A DNA stretch of 64,000 nucleotides from Medicago truncatula. Taxonomy: Eukaryota > Streptophyta > Magnoliopsida > Fabales > Fabaceae. The translations under genes and the position numbers were made by a program. The stretch lies in assembly GCF_003473485.1 (NCBI RefSeq), contig NC_053046.1:2552001-2616000 (forward strand), in the 5' to 3' direction. The notes beneath the pieces were generated by a model, which was not told the origin of the DNA, searched no databases, and saw only the letters and a program-made list of their open reading frames with translations. Of the stretch, positions 45,090-56,478 are shown in pieces. Numbering within the stretch: position 1 is the first letter of the stretch; every line of letters starts with the position of its first letter.

Positions 45090-46896
45090 GATTTAATATT
45101 CTAATTAGAATTTTTCTCATAAAAATTAAATTAGAACATTTTTAGTTGAACAACAACCATATACTCTCTCATCCCTTTTTATAAGAATATGAACAAAATT
45201 CTCAATATTAAGCAAAAAGTTTAATTGATTTTGGACCCCCACAACTTTATCCATAATGATAAAAGATCACAACATTGACATAAATATGAACAAAACCTTG
45301 TCATTATGGACCAAAAGTTAAAACAAAAAAATTGGAAGGAAGCAACACAAGAAACACATGCCATTTTTATTTTTAGAGACTAAAATAAAAATTAACTAAT
45401 ATTTTTTTTTAGAGGAAAAAATTATTTAACCCTTAAAAGCACACACTCAATACTAGTACTAGAGCAAAAAGCAAATACTTATCGACAAAAAAAAGAGGCA
45501 AAGTATTCTCAAATAGAAGAAGAGTACACAATGATAGAGGCAAAACCAAAACATCTTCGTGCAGCTTTCACACCATTTCTATCATATGATGATTACATGA
45601 TGATCCAATTTCTCCTCATTTTCCTAGAGGACCACTTAACCTTCACTTAATTTCATCTCACACGCTAGCACATTTTTCATGTATCATTAAAATATACTTT
45701 TGTTTTTGACTTTTTCGACCTTATGTTGCTTCCAGTAAACAAACATGGAATAGAGGGCTTTCCTTTGAAGGAAAGAGGGCTCTGTTAATTAGTCCTAAAA
45801 TGAAATGCTTACCACTAGGAGAAAAAAATGTCAATAAAATATTTGGCTAATAAAAATGCATTAAACATTCATCAATATGTATCTAGCTAGATACATTGGA
45901 GGTAGACATTATATATTGATTGATATTGTATAGACTTTGGAAATTTTTGACAAAATATTATATTGTATAGATGAATATAATATGTATATGATTTAAAAAG
46001 AATTGGGGGAGGAACATGCGGATCACACTGTATTGAAAGAACTAATGGTGGAGACATTTCATCCATGACTTAATAACTTAACCAACCATGCTTATAATAG
46101 CAATGTCCTTAGGAAATTGATTTTTCCCTTTTGTTTCTCATTCATCGATCTTAAAAGTGCATGCGTGAGTTAACTTACGTTGAAAAATGTCCAATGTAAA
46201 TTATCTCATGTTAAAAAAAGTCAAACGTGAGATAATTCACACGAGATAATTTTCAGTAAATGAACAATTTTGAAAGAAAGAATATCAATTTTTATGTCCT
46301 CATAGAGTTATAGTTTTTTTTTTCTCCTCACTGATCAATGAAACTAGAAGGCCCACATATCTCTTCCTTGCTCCTCCTTAAAGCTAAGTACAATCATTTT
46401 CTCTTTTCACAATTCCTTATAAAATGTCTTTTTTAAATATCAATTTGTATATATTACTTTCAAAGTTTTAGCTTGCGATTCATACAAGCAAATGTCCATT
46501 TTTTTCTTTCTTGCACATCAACTTGGTGGTTCACTAGCATCAATCAACTTTCTCTTTCAGTATCTCATAACTATATATTGCATATACGTATTAATACAAA
46601 CGTTTGAAATCATGAAATGTCATATTAAACAAATACTTTACTAGTTATGTGATTTAACTAATCAAAACAACTGGACCCAGTTACCCAAATCAAGGCATCT
46701 TTCTTCAACAAGCAATCAAGCACGCTATTTCTTCAAACGATATGATTTCTTCAAGCATGATATTTATGTGTTTTAACTGAATAGTAAATGAAACTAATAC
46801 ACATTTGGATTATAAGATGAAATATATTAGTATCTATTCATTATGAGACTCGGTAGTTTGAAACCTAATACGCATCTTCACATCCAACACTATATA
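45090..46896. other. Intergenic, nothing recognised
   Basis: AT-rich. At 46170-46245 GTGAGTTAACTTACG and CACGTGAGATAATT-like words recur in both orientations, without a bounded element. Confidence 0.35.
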
Positions 46897-47330
46897 TGTT
46901 GGGTTCAAGTTTAAGTAATTAGTCTCACATCGATTATGAATGAGTTAGATATTTGATATATAAGATAGATGACTAAATATACGATGCTTAATATTTTGGA
47001 TGTAGATATATGGTACCAAAGTCTCTAGTTGGTTCTAGATCTTGGGTTGTTTGTTGCTCTCGTCACTCCTTCAGATTTTCCAACAAGTGGTATTAGAGTC
47101 GTGTTTCGGCTTAGTGGGAGAGTGAGAGTGAACCATGGTGAATTGGTTCCTTATATCGAAAACCCTAATTTTGCTAGTCTTCATAGCAGTGTTTTCAGAA
47201 TGTGTGTTCCATCCCGTTGAGGGGAAGGTTGTTAGGATTAAATATTAGTGGTTATTCTCACATTGATCATTGACCCGTTCTTGCTCTTGGTGCTCCCATG
47301 GACTCCTCAATACACTATTGAACTTGGTGC
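46897..47330 (+). mobile_element. Degenerate miniature LTR retrotransposon (TRIM-like), tentative
   Basis: A possible 5' LTR starts TGTTGGGTTCAAGTTTAAGT (46897) and ends near TTTCCAACA (47085). Directly after it, TGGTATTAGAGTC (47088-47100) resembles the initiator-Met tRNA primer-binding site TGGTATCAGAGC. About 120 bp later a purine tract GAGGGGAAGG (47219-47228) is followed by a second LTR-like start TGTTAGGATTAAATATTAG (47230) with the shared word TCTCACAT(C/T)GAT. The second LTR looks internally deleted. There are no coding domains. Confidence 0.4.
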
Positions 47331-47462
47331 GTGAATATAAATGATGGAGAACTCGATCGATAGGCTTTGATTTATATTATGTTTATATTGAGGCTAACAT
47401 GTCCTTATAAATCTTACTTGTGAAGTAGGAGGTGTCACTTAATTTTGGTTTTTTCTAGATTA

Positions 47463-47602
47463 CCTTTGAAAAATGGTGGGTAATTTACCCACCAACCAAT
47501 CATAATGAGCAATTTATTGGTGGGGTCAAGATAGTTTATGGATACCATCTAAAAAGTTGAATGTTTATTGGTTGGGGTAAATTACCCACCATTTTTCCAT
47601 GG
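47463..47602. mobile_element. Small inverted-repeat MITE
   Basis: GAAAAATGGTGGGTAATTTA, then CCCACCAACCAAT, pairs with ATTGGTTGGGGTAAATTACC, then CACCATTTTTCC. The loop is about 70 bp. Confidence 0.75.
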
Positions 47603-50006
47603 ATACCCTAATTGTCACCCTTAATTTTTATACATATTTAAGACTTTATCTCTCTTCAATGAAACTTGCGTTTTCTCAATATTAAATTTATGAATAATTA
47701 TATGATACACAAGTAAGATAGTGTTGTATCATGTACAAATTACTTAAAAAAATGTACAAATATTTTACCATTAGATTATATTAATATATAATTGATCTTA
47801 TTTGATCAATTGGTAGGATTTAATCTTATTAATCCAATTGTATTAACAAACTTGTGCATAATACAATACTGACCTCACTTGTGCACACCATAGAATCAAC
47901 TTAATTATTTGTATCAAAATATTAAAGTTTTATGTAAATCAAAATAAAAAATTTAATCACGTCTTAAGGAATAAAAGCTGCTGATATTTCAAATAAAATA
48001 ACTGATGCTGGAAATAAAAATACAATAAAGTAAACAACTTCATGTACACACTTGTGACATGTCGTCTTTATCAAATGATTATCTAGAAAAAGAAATGATC
48101 TTCAAGTTCACTAATGAATATTTAGAAAATCTTGATGACGATACTAAGATTCAGGAGATTAGTGAAGTTCATGCATGGTTACTTTAAGAGGCAATGTCAT
48201 TGTGTAAAAGCAACATGATCTCACCTCCATAACTAATGGGGCTTTTCGATGGATGTATCATTGAAACACACACGATAATATGACACTTTAGGTTAAGTCG
48301 ACAGTACATCTTTCCTGAATGTACTGCTTATGTGACCCCATCACCTGCGGGAGATTATCAACTGACATGCCCTTACCATTACCACATAATCCTACTTAAT
48401 TATAATCAAGGTCGGACCAATAATCTTTAAAAGTAAGTGAGGTTTAAAGCAAATTTTAATAAATGAAGTCTTTTTTGTTTGCATATGAGGCCTTTTTGCT
48501 TATAAAATTTGATGACAATTTTTTTTTTTTTTGTTGGTAGGCCTAAAGTGAGGGTTTTAATGGTCTTGCCCTTGGACGACCCCGCTTATAACCATCAATA
48601 AAACATTAAACTTGTTTATGTTGTATTTTGAGCGATATTTCGAAAGCCCCAAATCCCATATTGGAGGGGAAGAATTTGAAGAGTTAAATTTATATTTTGG
48701 TGTACATTTGAAGTTTTTGAAAAATATAAAGAATATCTTAAGAAATGATCATGTAAAACTTCAATCGCATTTAATTCATTTTTAAAAATATTTTAAATTT
48801 TTTAATCTAGAAAAGAAAAATCAATTTTTCATTATCTTTCCCTCAAAAATCTTATACCAAAACATATCATTAGAGATCATATTGAAGTTTTAGCTTGATT
48901 AAGTTGTAGTCTTAGAGCCTCTATTTGTAAATAAAATAATAAAAATTCTTTTGTATAATAAGATAGGATATGATATGGGTCGATACACAAGCTAGTGAGA
49001 GAAAATCTCTTGTGCATACAAGAATGAGCCAAAAAGTGTAGTTTTAGTGTAAAAATATCTTATTAGCACCAATGTGTAAAAACCTCTTATTTTCAAGATA
49101 TTACATGTTTCACTTCATGGTGAAAATCTCTTATTTTCAAGATATTACATATGTGTTTCACCTCATGGTTTTCTATTATGTAGGTTCACTCTCGTTTGTT
49201 AAATATATTTACTAATAATTAATCAAAAAAATAAGCAAGAGGAAACGAAAATCACTTATCACCTTAGAGTTAGACATATATCTTATTGGAGTTCTCCATA
49301 TGATCAATAATCATATGTAGACATTGATATAGATTGCACTTCAGTGACATAATATTATACATGATATTGGTTAATTCAACTGTGATACGTGACAATTAAC
49401 ATTCCCGCCTTAATGTCAATAAGTGCTACCACATTGATATATCTAAGCATCATACATGCCCATTTCCTCTCTATGTCACCACTCACTCGTCGATCTTCTG
49501 TGTTAGTGGTCCACACGGGTCCGGAAAAATAAGTGCAGGTCTTATTTGTGTTGAAATTATGGAAAAGTGATAAGATCAAGCTCAACAATGATTATAAGTT
49601 ATAATAACTTTTATTATTATTCAAAAGAGAAAATAAAATGATTATAACATTTATTGGGTATATAATAATTAATTTGAGCTCATAACCTGTGTAATCAACC
49701 AATTAAATTAAATTTACAGGTCATATATAAGGCATTAACTATAATACACGTTATGACAACAACATTAATGAAATTATTCCTTCTTAATTAAATGAAGACA
49801 ACAATCAAGTCAAAATAATTAGTAGTTTGAGCTTGCTTAAATCATAATACAACGAACTGATTTTTCCGTCCTTCTCACACTGTCACTCATATTATGTTTT
49901 AGAGGATTCTACTCGAAGTTATTATAAAATAAAAATTTAATTAAAATGTTATATCCATTTTTTTAGACCACACTATCAATGTTAAATTAAAAGTTCTTAT
50001 TTAGTA
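47603..50006. other. Intergenic, mostly unannotated
   Basis: Contains the orphan ORF at 48059 and a decayed copy of the 12318 MITE family at about 48650-48870 (AAATGATCATGTAAAACTTC, ATCGCATTTAATTCATTTTT). Otherwise nothing recognised. Confidence 0.35.
48059..48187 (+). CDS. Orphan 42-residue ORF, unrecognised
   Basis: Begins MSSLSNDYLEKEMIFKFTNE and continues with an acidic NLDDDTKIQEI segment to TAA. It is less AT-rich than its surroundings and has a protein-like composition, so it could be an exon relic or captured fragment. I know no family for it and see no promoter or splice context. Confidence 0.2.
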   Translation: MSSLSNDYLEKEMIFKFTNEYLENLDDDTKIQEISEVHAWLL

Positions 50007-50274
50007 CTCCCTCCGTCTCTAAATAATAGTCGTTTAAGGTTGATGCACAGTTATTAAGGAAATGATTAATTGTGTTGATTTTGATGGTAAAATTAGTACT
50101 AAAACACCCTTATTAATTGTAGTTAGTGTGCAGTAGTTAAATTGGATAAAGTTCAATAAATAAGGGTATTATAATGAAAAAATAAAATAAATGCTGCATT
50201 GATATTCTAAAGTGACAATTATTTTGAGAAAAAGAAAAATAGGTAAAGAGACAATTATTGTGAGACGGAGGGAG
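50007..50274. mobile_element. Stowaway MITE, 268 bp, TA target site
   Basis: The ends CTCCCTCCGTCTCTAAATAA and GAGACGGAGGGAG are inverted and flanked by TA. ATAATAGTCGTTTAAGG lies inside the left end. This is the canonical Stowaway terminus. Confidence 0.9.
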
Positions 50275-50910
50275 TAGATCGACGTTTTTTCTAAATATTT
50301 TAGTTCTTTTTTGGAAAAACTAAAAGAATAATATTAAGTTATGGATCATGCTAACTTATGTTCTTAGGACACATGTTAAGAATTTCATTAGTGGTAAATA
50401 TTTACTATGAAAAATTAATTCTTAACTTCTTGAAAAATACAAGAGTTTCTTAACATGTGTCTATTTTAGATATCTTAACATGTGTTTTAAAAGGACAAGT
50501 TTGTATAAGTTATTAACAAAAGCTTGCACAAAAAGTGGCTAGGGGAGAAATACAAGAGTTTCCACAATCCATGACAAATGAGTGAACACATGAAAAACAA
50601 ATTACACAAATGAGCCACAAACAAAAACCCAACTCTTAATGAGTGTCATGTCGGTTCCTTATTAATAAATAAAAAATAGAATATTTGTGTGTCATGTATG
50701 AAGATGGTTTCCAGGGTGGATTTGGACTTAAAATATTAGTGAGGCACAATTTTTTTTGTTGAATAATTAAATAAAACTAAATTTAATAAGAATAAAAAGT
50801 GTTTGTTTATGTTTGTGTTGTGCGTTTGGTGAGAGAAAGAACAATGAAAAAGGCTTACTGAAGTGAGAAGTGAGGGGAAAGGTTTTACTGTGTACTTGTG
50901 TTTTGGAGTG

Positions 50911-51620
50911 TTCGTGGCGCAGTTTGGTTCGATTTTGAGACTAAAAGTCATTTGAACCGTAAGATAAAAAAACATGCGGTTTGGTTTGGTTTGGTTGACT
51001 TTTAAAATAAATTCAGAACCAAATCGATGCGGTTTGGGTTGGATCGGTTGGTGCGGTTTTTTTTACTAGACAATACAATTTTTTGTTTCCAATTTTAAAA
51101 TCAAGTTAAAAAGTTAAAACACAACATACTTCTGGCAATGTTTCCGACAATGGTTTTTAATTTCATACAACATTAAAATTTCATTTTCACTAAACAACAT
51201 ATACCAAATTAAAAATGTGGACAAAAAAGTAATTCTATTATGTAAGAAATGTAAAAGATTAAGATTTTATCATTTTTTTTTAAGGAAGATTTTATCATTC
51301 TTTAAAAGTTCAAATTGCACATAAATACATTTTTGAAATAAAAAGCAACTTAACAAAAGAAAATATATGTCATTTATAAAAGTTTCCATTTAGTTTCTAT
51401 GAGTATTGGCGTAGATGACATATATTTAATTAGTGTTTTTCTTATGTTGCGGTTTGATTCGGTTCAGTTGGTAAAATAAAAACTGGAAACCGAACCAAAC
51501 CATGCGGTAGAGTAAAAAAGTGATTTGAAATTCAAACCAAATGCAGTTTTTTGCAGTTTCGGTTGATTCAGTTTGCGGTTTTTCTATAGAATTAGTTTGG
51601 CTTTGATCACCCTATTGTTT
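50911..51620. mobile_element. GGTTTGGTTTGG-type non-autonomous DNA element, about 710 bp
   Basis: The left part has GCAGTTTGGTTCGATTTTGA and ACATGCGGTTTGGTTTGG; the right part has ACCGAACCAAACCATGCGGT, AAACTGCATT-type inverse words and GGCTTTGATCACCC. The two halves are inverse versions of each other. Composition is like widespread plant hAT-derived repeats. Ends are approximate. Confidence 0.6.
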
Positions 51621-51669
51621 TGGACTGGGCTGAGCTTGTGGAAAGAAATAAAAAATCAGCTTGGGGGTG

Positions 51670-51705
51670 GTGTGGCGCTTGCCACACCAGGACCTGTTCA
51701 GGTCC
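51670..51705. repeat. Two adjacent GC-rich hairpins
   Basis: GTGTGGC-GCTT-GCCACAC (51670-51687) is followed two bases later by GGACCTG-TT-CAGGTCC (51690-51705). Both stems are perfect, in a locally GC-rich island within AT-rich DNA. Confidence 0.6.
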
Positions 51706-52475
51706 GCCCCTGAGGGTTCCATAAGATTTGACAAGAGTATCATATTTGAGAGTGTCATATGTGCTTGTCACATGATTCTTTATTAATTATCCATGATTTC
51801 CTTAAATCCATAGTCTTCCGAAAGTTTGTTATAAATAAATGTATTTTTAGTTAAGAAGCAAACGAAAAACAAATAAAATGCATATAAATTTTGACCTTTT
51901 AAAAATACACACAAAAACTAAATGATATCATATTGGACATGTCAAGGTATAGTTACTTCTCTGTTAGAAGCACCATGAAGATAAATACACACAAGAAAAC
52001 TAAATGATATCATTTTGATGGATTATTTCACGAAAAGTAGATGAAAGTGTAGTAATAATCTACTTTTTGCATAAATTCAAAATTAATACTTGCTTCCTAA
52101 TTCCTATCTCTTTCACGTAGCTATAGTAAATAAATATTATCCACTTATTAATAAGTACTGATGATGTATAATGACGTTGTTGAATATATAGTTGGCAGAC
52201 AGGAAACAACCAGCAACAATACTCCTTCTTTCTTTTTTCAGCTTCCTCTCGTTATGTATATATTTTGGAGAGACTTGTTATATATGGTAAAATGTGAAGA
52301 ATTTTGTTATGTAATACTACACATGTACGTAGAAAATTGCTAGAATAAAGTTGATGGAACGTCACTTTAGGGTTAGATGGAGATATGGGTCCTACATGCA
52401 GGTTGTAAATGTCGACTTCAGTTCCCTCAGTTTTAAAAGAAGGAAAGATAGAAAGAGAAAGAGATAACTATTGCA
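51706..52475. promoter_or_regulatory. MYB103 upstream region
   Basis: About 800 bp of AT-rich DNA upstream of MYB103, free of recognised transposons and so the likely promoter. I did not find a secure TATA box or secondary-wall NAC element by eye. Confidence 0.35.
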
Positions 52476-52500
52476 TTGCACTTGCACTTGCACTTGCACA
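52476..52500 (+). repeat. GCACTT hexamer microsatellite in MYB103 leader
   Basis: Four tandem TTGCAC/GCACTT units about 70-95 bp before the MYB103 ATG, probably in the 5' UTR. Confidence 0.7.
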
Positions 52501-52569
52501 CATACACTGATATATGAATGAAGGTACAATTTACTAAACAAAAAGAGACAGGCATAGAACAAGAGAAAG

Positions 52570-54310
52570 ATGGGTCACCATTCATGCTGTAATCAACAGA
52601 AGGTTAAGAGAGGCCTTTGGTCACCTGAAGAAGATGAGAAACTCATTAGATACATTACTACTCATGGTTATGGTTGCTGGAGTGAAGTTCCTGAGAAAGC
52701 TGGTCTGCCCTTTTTTTTTTTTTTCTTTCTATTTTTAGAATGAAAAAACAAATTTATTCATCTTCATCTTTTCTAATTATGATGAAAAAACAAATTAATT
52801 ATTCTATATATTTTGTTTTTCAGGGCTTCAAAGGTGTGGTAAGAGTTGTAGGTTGAGATGGATAAATTATTTAAGGCCTGATATTAGAAGAGGAAGGTTT
52901 ACACCTGAGGAGGAGAAGTTAATTATAAGCCTTCATGGGGTTGTTGGTAACAGGTTAGTTAATTTGTACTATTTTGAATCACACTACCTAGCTAGCTTTT
53001 TTTGGTGGTGTTCAGGGTCGAACCCCGGATCTTGCATATATTATGCACTGTTCTTGCCAACTGAGCTAAGCTCACATGACACTACCTATCTTCCTCCACC
53101 AATCAAGCATTTTGATTTATTCCCTTGTTGTGTAATATGAATTTTTGGAAAGTATGAAACCCTTTGAAATCTGGAATAAATTAAAAAGCATGATATCAAT
53201 ATTAGGTAAAGAAATGGACTAGAAATATATTTGTGAATACTAGCTAGGCCTAGCTACATGATATTATTAGCTCAATATTGTAAAATTAAACATAAGAACA
53301 GATATTATTTATTAATGAAGCAATCTATAGTTTTAGGGAAGTTAAGATGGCAATTCTGTCGGTTCAAATTTATTCTCGTCCGTTTTCAGTGTTTGTTTAG
53401 CATACATCCTTTTTCACAACCAACAAAATTCTAGTCAAGTTTTTCTCTAAATGTATGCTTATAAATCACGGTTTTATTTTTATTTAAGAATCTTAATTAC
53501 AAAGATATATATGATATATGCATATTAATTACTTTCATATATATACAATGCAGATGGGCTCACATTGCAAGTCACTTGCCTGGTAGAACAGACAATGAAA
53601 TAAAAAACTATTGGAATTCATGGATCAAAAAGAAAATTAGAAAGTCATCTTCTTCTGCTCCTAATTTATCAACACCAACTATTGATCATCATCATCCTCA
53701 GTTGATCAATTATAGTTCCATTAATCAACTAGATAATTACTTTACCAACCAAGAAAATGTAACAACAAAAGAAACCTTATTTTCATCAACATGTCCTTTA
53801 TTTATGTTTGACACAAGTTCACTGCATGAAACAACAGCAACAGACACCAATGTAATAAGACCAGAAGTACTATTCCATCATGATTCTGTGAGTTTGAGTT
53901 CTGACACATGGAACTTGAATCACCATGATCATCATCAACATCATCAAGTTCAGACACTTCCTCCTCATCCAGCTGCAATAGCTTTTACAACAATTCATGA
54001 TACTAGTAATTATAATCTTCCACCATTGATAGAGAATAATGTGGAAAACAGCATGGTGCCAATTGATCAAGTGCAATCTTGTAATATGGATGAGGAAGGA
54101 GGAGAGTTATTAACATTGGAGTCATTGCAATTGCAAAGACAAGAAGAGTTGAATGAATGGGTGGAAACTCAACAACAATGTCCTAGCTTTATTTTCAGCT
54201 GGGAGAGTGTTGAAGGACAAATTGGAGGTGAAGAACAAGTACTAGTACCAAACTCATCACATATGGGAACACCTAATTCACTTTCTCCTTTTCCTTCTTC
54301 ACTATTATGA
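52570..54310 (+). CDS. MYB103: R2R3-MYB transcription factor, MYB103 type
   Basis: Seen: exons 52570-52702, 52824-52953 and 53554-54310, giving 339 residues. The N-terminus [20 protein letters not shown] leads into the R2 repeat (about 14-61) with its three Trp. R3 (about 67-112) has the usual first-Trp replacement and the [20 protein letters not shown] helix. Both introns are at the standard R2R3 positions. The C-terminal region is rich in His, Asn, Gln and Ser, with [14 protein letters not shown], a [11 protein letters not shown] acidic/aromatic patch and a final SPFPSSL. These C-terminal blocks match Arabidopsis MYB103, not only the MYB domain. Known role: nuclear regulator in fibre and vessel secondary walls, required for syringyl lignin through F5H. 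Intron 2 contains a SINE. The subfamily call is firm; orthology by synteny was not tested. Confidence 0.92.
52991..53078 (-). mobile_element. tRNA-derived SINE with perfect target duplications (MYB103 intron 2)
   Basis: On the minus strand it reads CATGTGAGCTTAGCTCAGTTGG-like (first 20: positions 53078-53059), with an A box TAGCTCAGTTGG and, about 40 bases on, a B box GGTTCGACCC, then ACACCACC and a short A tail AAAAAAAG. Both ends are flanked by ACACTACCTA (52981-52990 and 53079-53088). Internal Pol III promoter, 3' A tract and duplications together define a SINE, similar to the plant Au-SINE type. Confidence 0.9.
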
Positions 54311-55129
54311 GATAAGTTATTAATTAATTAAGAAGATTTTCTTCTGATTAATTATATATATCTACCTAACTAGGAAGAGCTTGTTCCTTCTCATTTTGAT
54401 TTTCCACACTTTTTTTGATTGCTGATTGGAAAGATTTGAGTGAAAATATAATGTATATGTATATGTATAACGAGGCTTGAAGTGTTTTGTTGAGTGTTTT
54501 GACATGGAAGAGGAAAAAAGAAAGAGAAAAATAAATAAAGGCGATTGAAACCTGTAGAAGGAAAGGTTATTTGATTTTGAAGATACTTGCATACAAAAGA
54601 TGTATTGGATCATTTGGTATTTGACTGTACAAAGTGCTGGTTTTTTCTTGAATGATAAATAATGGGTTTGCCTTTTCAACATTTGTGTCTCTTTTATACA
54701 ACAACCACAGGTCTGTCGTACACAAAAAGCATTTTGACTCACCAGTCAACACATGCAAGTCTAAAACAAATGTACAACCTCCTAGAAATTATGCTTTGCA
54801 TTAATGTTTAGTGGCAAAACCTAAACGGCGAGAAGAGAAGAATTGTAGGTTCGAACTTACATCACAATGTATCAAATAATCTAGCAACCTTATAAAATCT
54901 AAGCCGCACTTAAATGTACTTTAAATTTATCAAAGTTCAAGAGTAGTTGTTGATGTTTTGACTTCGAACTCAAATATCACACGAATAAATTTAGATGTGT
55001 GAAATAAATATCAAAGGCAACCAATAACAGAACGATCTCAAGGAGCAGCAAAACAATAGATCTAGTAACCAAGTGTAAAATAAATCCATAAACATAATCA
55101 AAGACTTAAAAGGTAAGAGAGCAGAGAAA
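54311..55129. other. MYB103 3' UTR and flank
   Basis: The 3' UTR probably reaches about 54660. Minus-strand reading frames at 54362-54758 have no resemblance to known proteins. Nothing else recognised. Confidence 0.4.
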
Positions 55130-55800
55130 ATGAGTGATACAAATATATTACAAGAAATTATATCCAAAAGCTCTCAAAGAACATTCTCTCATTTCTACTC
55201 ATTTATCATCCCTGGTTTGTTGTTTTCTCCATCCACGAGTTACTCTCTAACAAAATTGATCAATTCAAATCAATGCTTGAACCTTGATCTAAGAAATGAT
55301 TTAGTGAACACATTTGTTGGATTGTCTTTCGAAACATGTTTTTCAACAACAATTTCCTTGGATTCAATCAAGTCTCAGACAAAATGAAAACGAATATCAA
55401 TGTGTTTGGTCCTCTCATGGTACACTTGTTGATTTGTCAAGTGGACGGTACTTTGGCTAGTACAATGCGTCTTCAGTATCTTTGAATGTGATTCCTAACT
55501 CACCAATTCTATGTTCTAACCATATGACTTCCTTGAACCCTTTCAACAAGGGAAATGTCCAGCACTTAAGTTATAGATATAGCCACCATGAATTGTTGTT
55601 TTGCCTTTCAACTAATATAGTCGTGTCAAATACAAAAAACACAAAATCCGATAAGGATTTTTTATCGTCCAAATTGCCTGAATAGTTCGCATCCACATAC
55701 CCCTCCAAGGCGTCTTCCTCTTGAGTTGTCCTTGTGTAATTCAAATCGTCATTCAATGACTTGTTCAAGTATATCAACACCCACCTTAATGCTCACATGA
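55130..55800 (-). pseudogene. Ty1/copia polyprotein C-terminal fossil (RNase H end)
   Basis: On the minus strand from about 55790 the translation contains EGYVDANYSGNLDDKKSLSD, the copia RNase H D-A-x-(W/Y)-x-G-D-x-D-x-(R/K)-K-S motif. Further on come TKHIDIRFHFV, EIVVEKHVSKDNPTNVFTKS and a final RFKH-x-FELINF, the standard copia C-terminus. Between them the frame is broken by shifts and stops (TGA after HFV and after FKH). No LTRs, integrase or reverse transcriptase core were found, so it is a truncated, inactive remnant. Confidence 0.85.
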
Positions 55801-55844
55801 CCTGGATTTTCCATAGAGTGATTCCTTGTGATGACAAAAGTTTG

Positions 55845-55995
55845 AGATTCAAAGAGAAGTGAGAAGTGGTGAGAGAGATAGAAGGATTTGGGATTCAAAG
55901 AGTGAGAGTGAAGGATTTTGGAGTTTTCTGTGGAATGTGGAGGATTTGGGATTCAAAGAGAAGTGAAAATCGATGAGTGAGAGTGAATGTGAAGA
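55845..55995. repeat. Imperfect short tandem repeats, GGGATTCAAAGAG units
   Basis: GATTCAAAGAGAAGTGAGAA, GATTTGGGATTCAAAGAGTG and GATTTGGGATTCAAAGAGAA recur at about 35-80 bp spacing, next to the copia remnant. Confidence 0.6.
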
Positions 55996-56420
55996 TTTAT
56001 GTTTTTTTAATAATAAAGAGTGAGAGGAAGCTAAATTCTTTGGAAGAAGTGCCCTCTAATTTCAACTTGCACTATAACATAAAGTCATTTTCGATTTTAG
56101 AATCAAAATATTGTGAGGGTTGACTGAACTGTCGTAAAAACCGTCACAAAAATCAATAAAAAAAAAAAGCAACATTGCTATAGTTGTGCCAATATGTTGC
56201 AATATGAGTGTTCGTGAAATGATAATTTTCTATGTTTTTTTTATTGTTTTCTATGTAAACAAAAGTTTTTTTGTTGATGAAAAAATGGGGAGTAATTAAA
56301 TTATTTATGTGGTCAACTATGATATATGTGTTTCTTTTTTGTCTTATTATTTACCTGGCTTACACTTAGAGGAGGAGCTTACAAACTTCACCCTATAAGT
56401 TTCTTATTCACAAAATTGTT

Positions 56421-56478
<58 letters not shown>

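Noticed and set aside
48128..48150. A miR172-like word (AATCTTGATGACGATACT)
   Set aside because: Several mismatches to miR172 and no obvious complementary arm within hairpin distance; it also lies within an open frame.
53005..53078. A tRNA gene on the minus strand, suggested by A- and B-box words
   Set aside because: The sequence between the boxes does not fold into a full cloverleaf with an acceptor stem. An A tail and target duplications mark it as a SINE.
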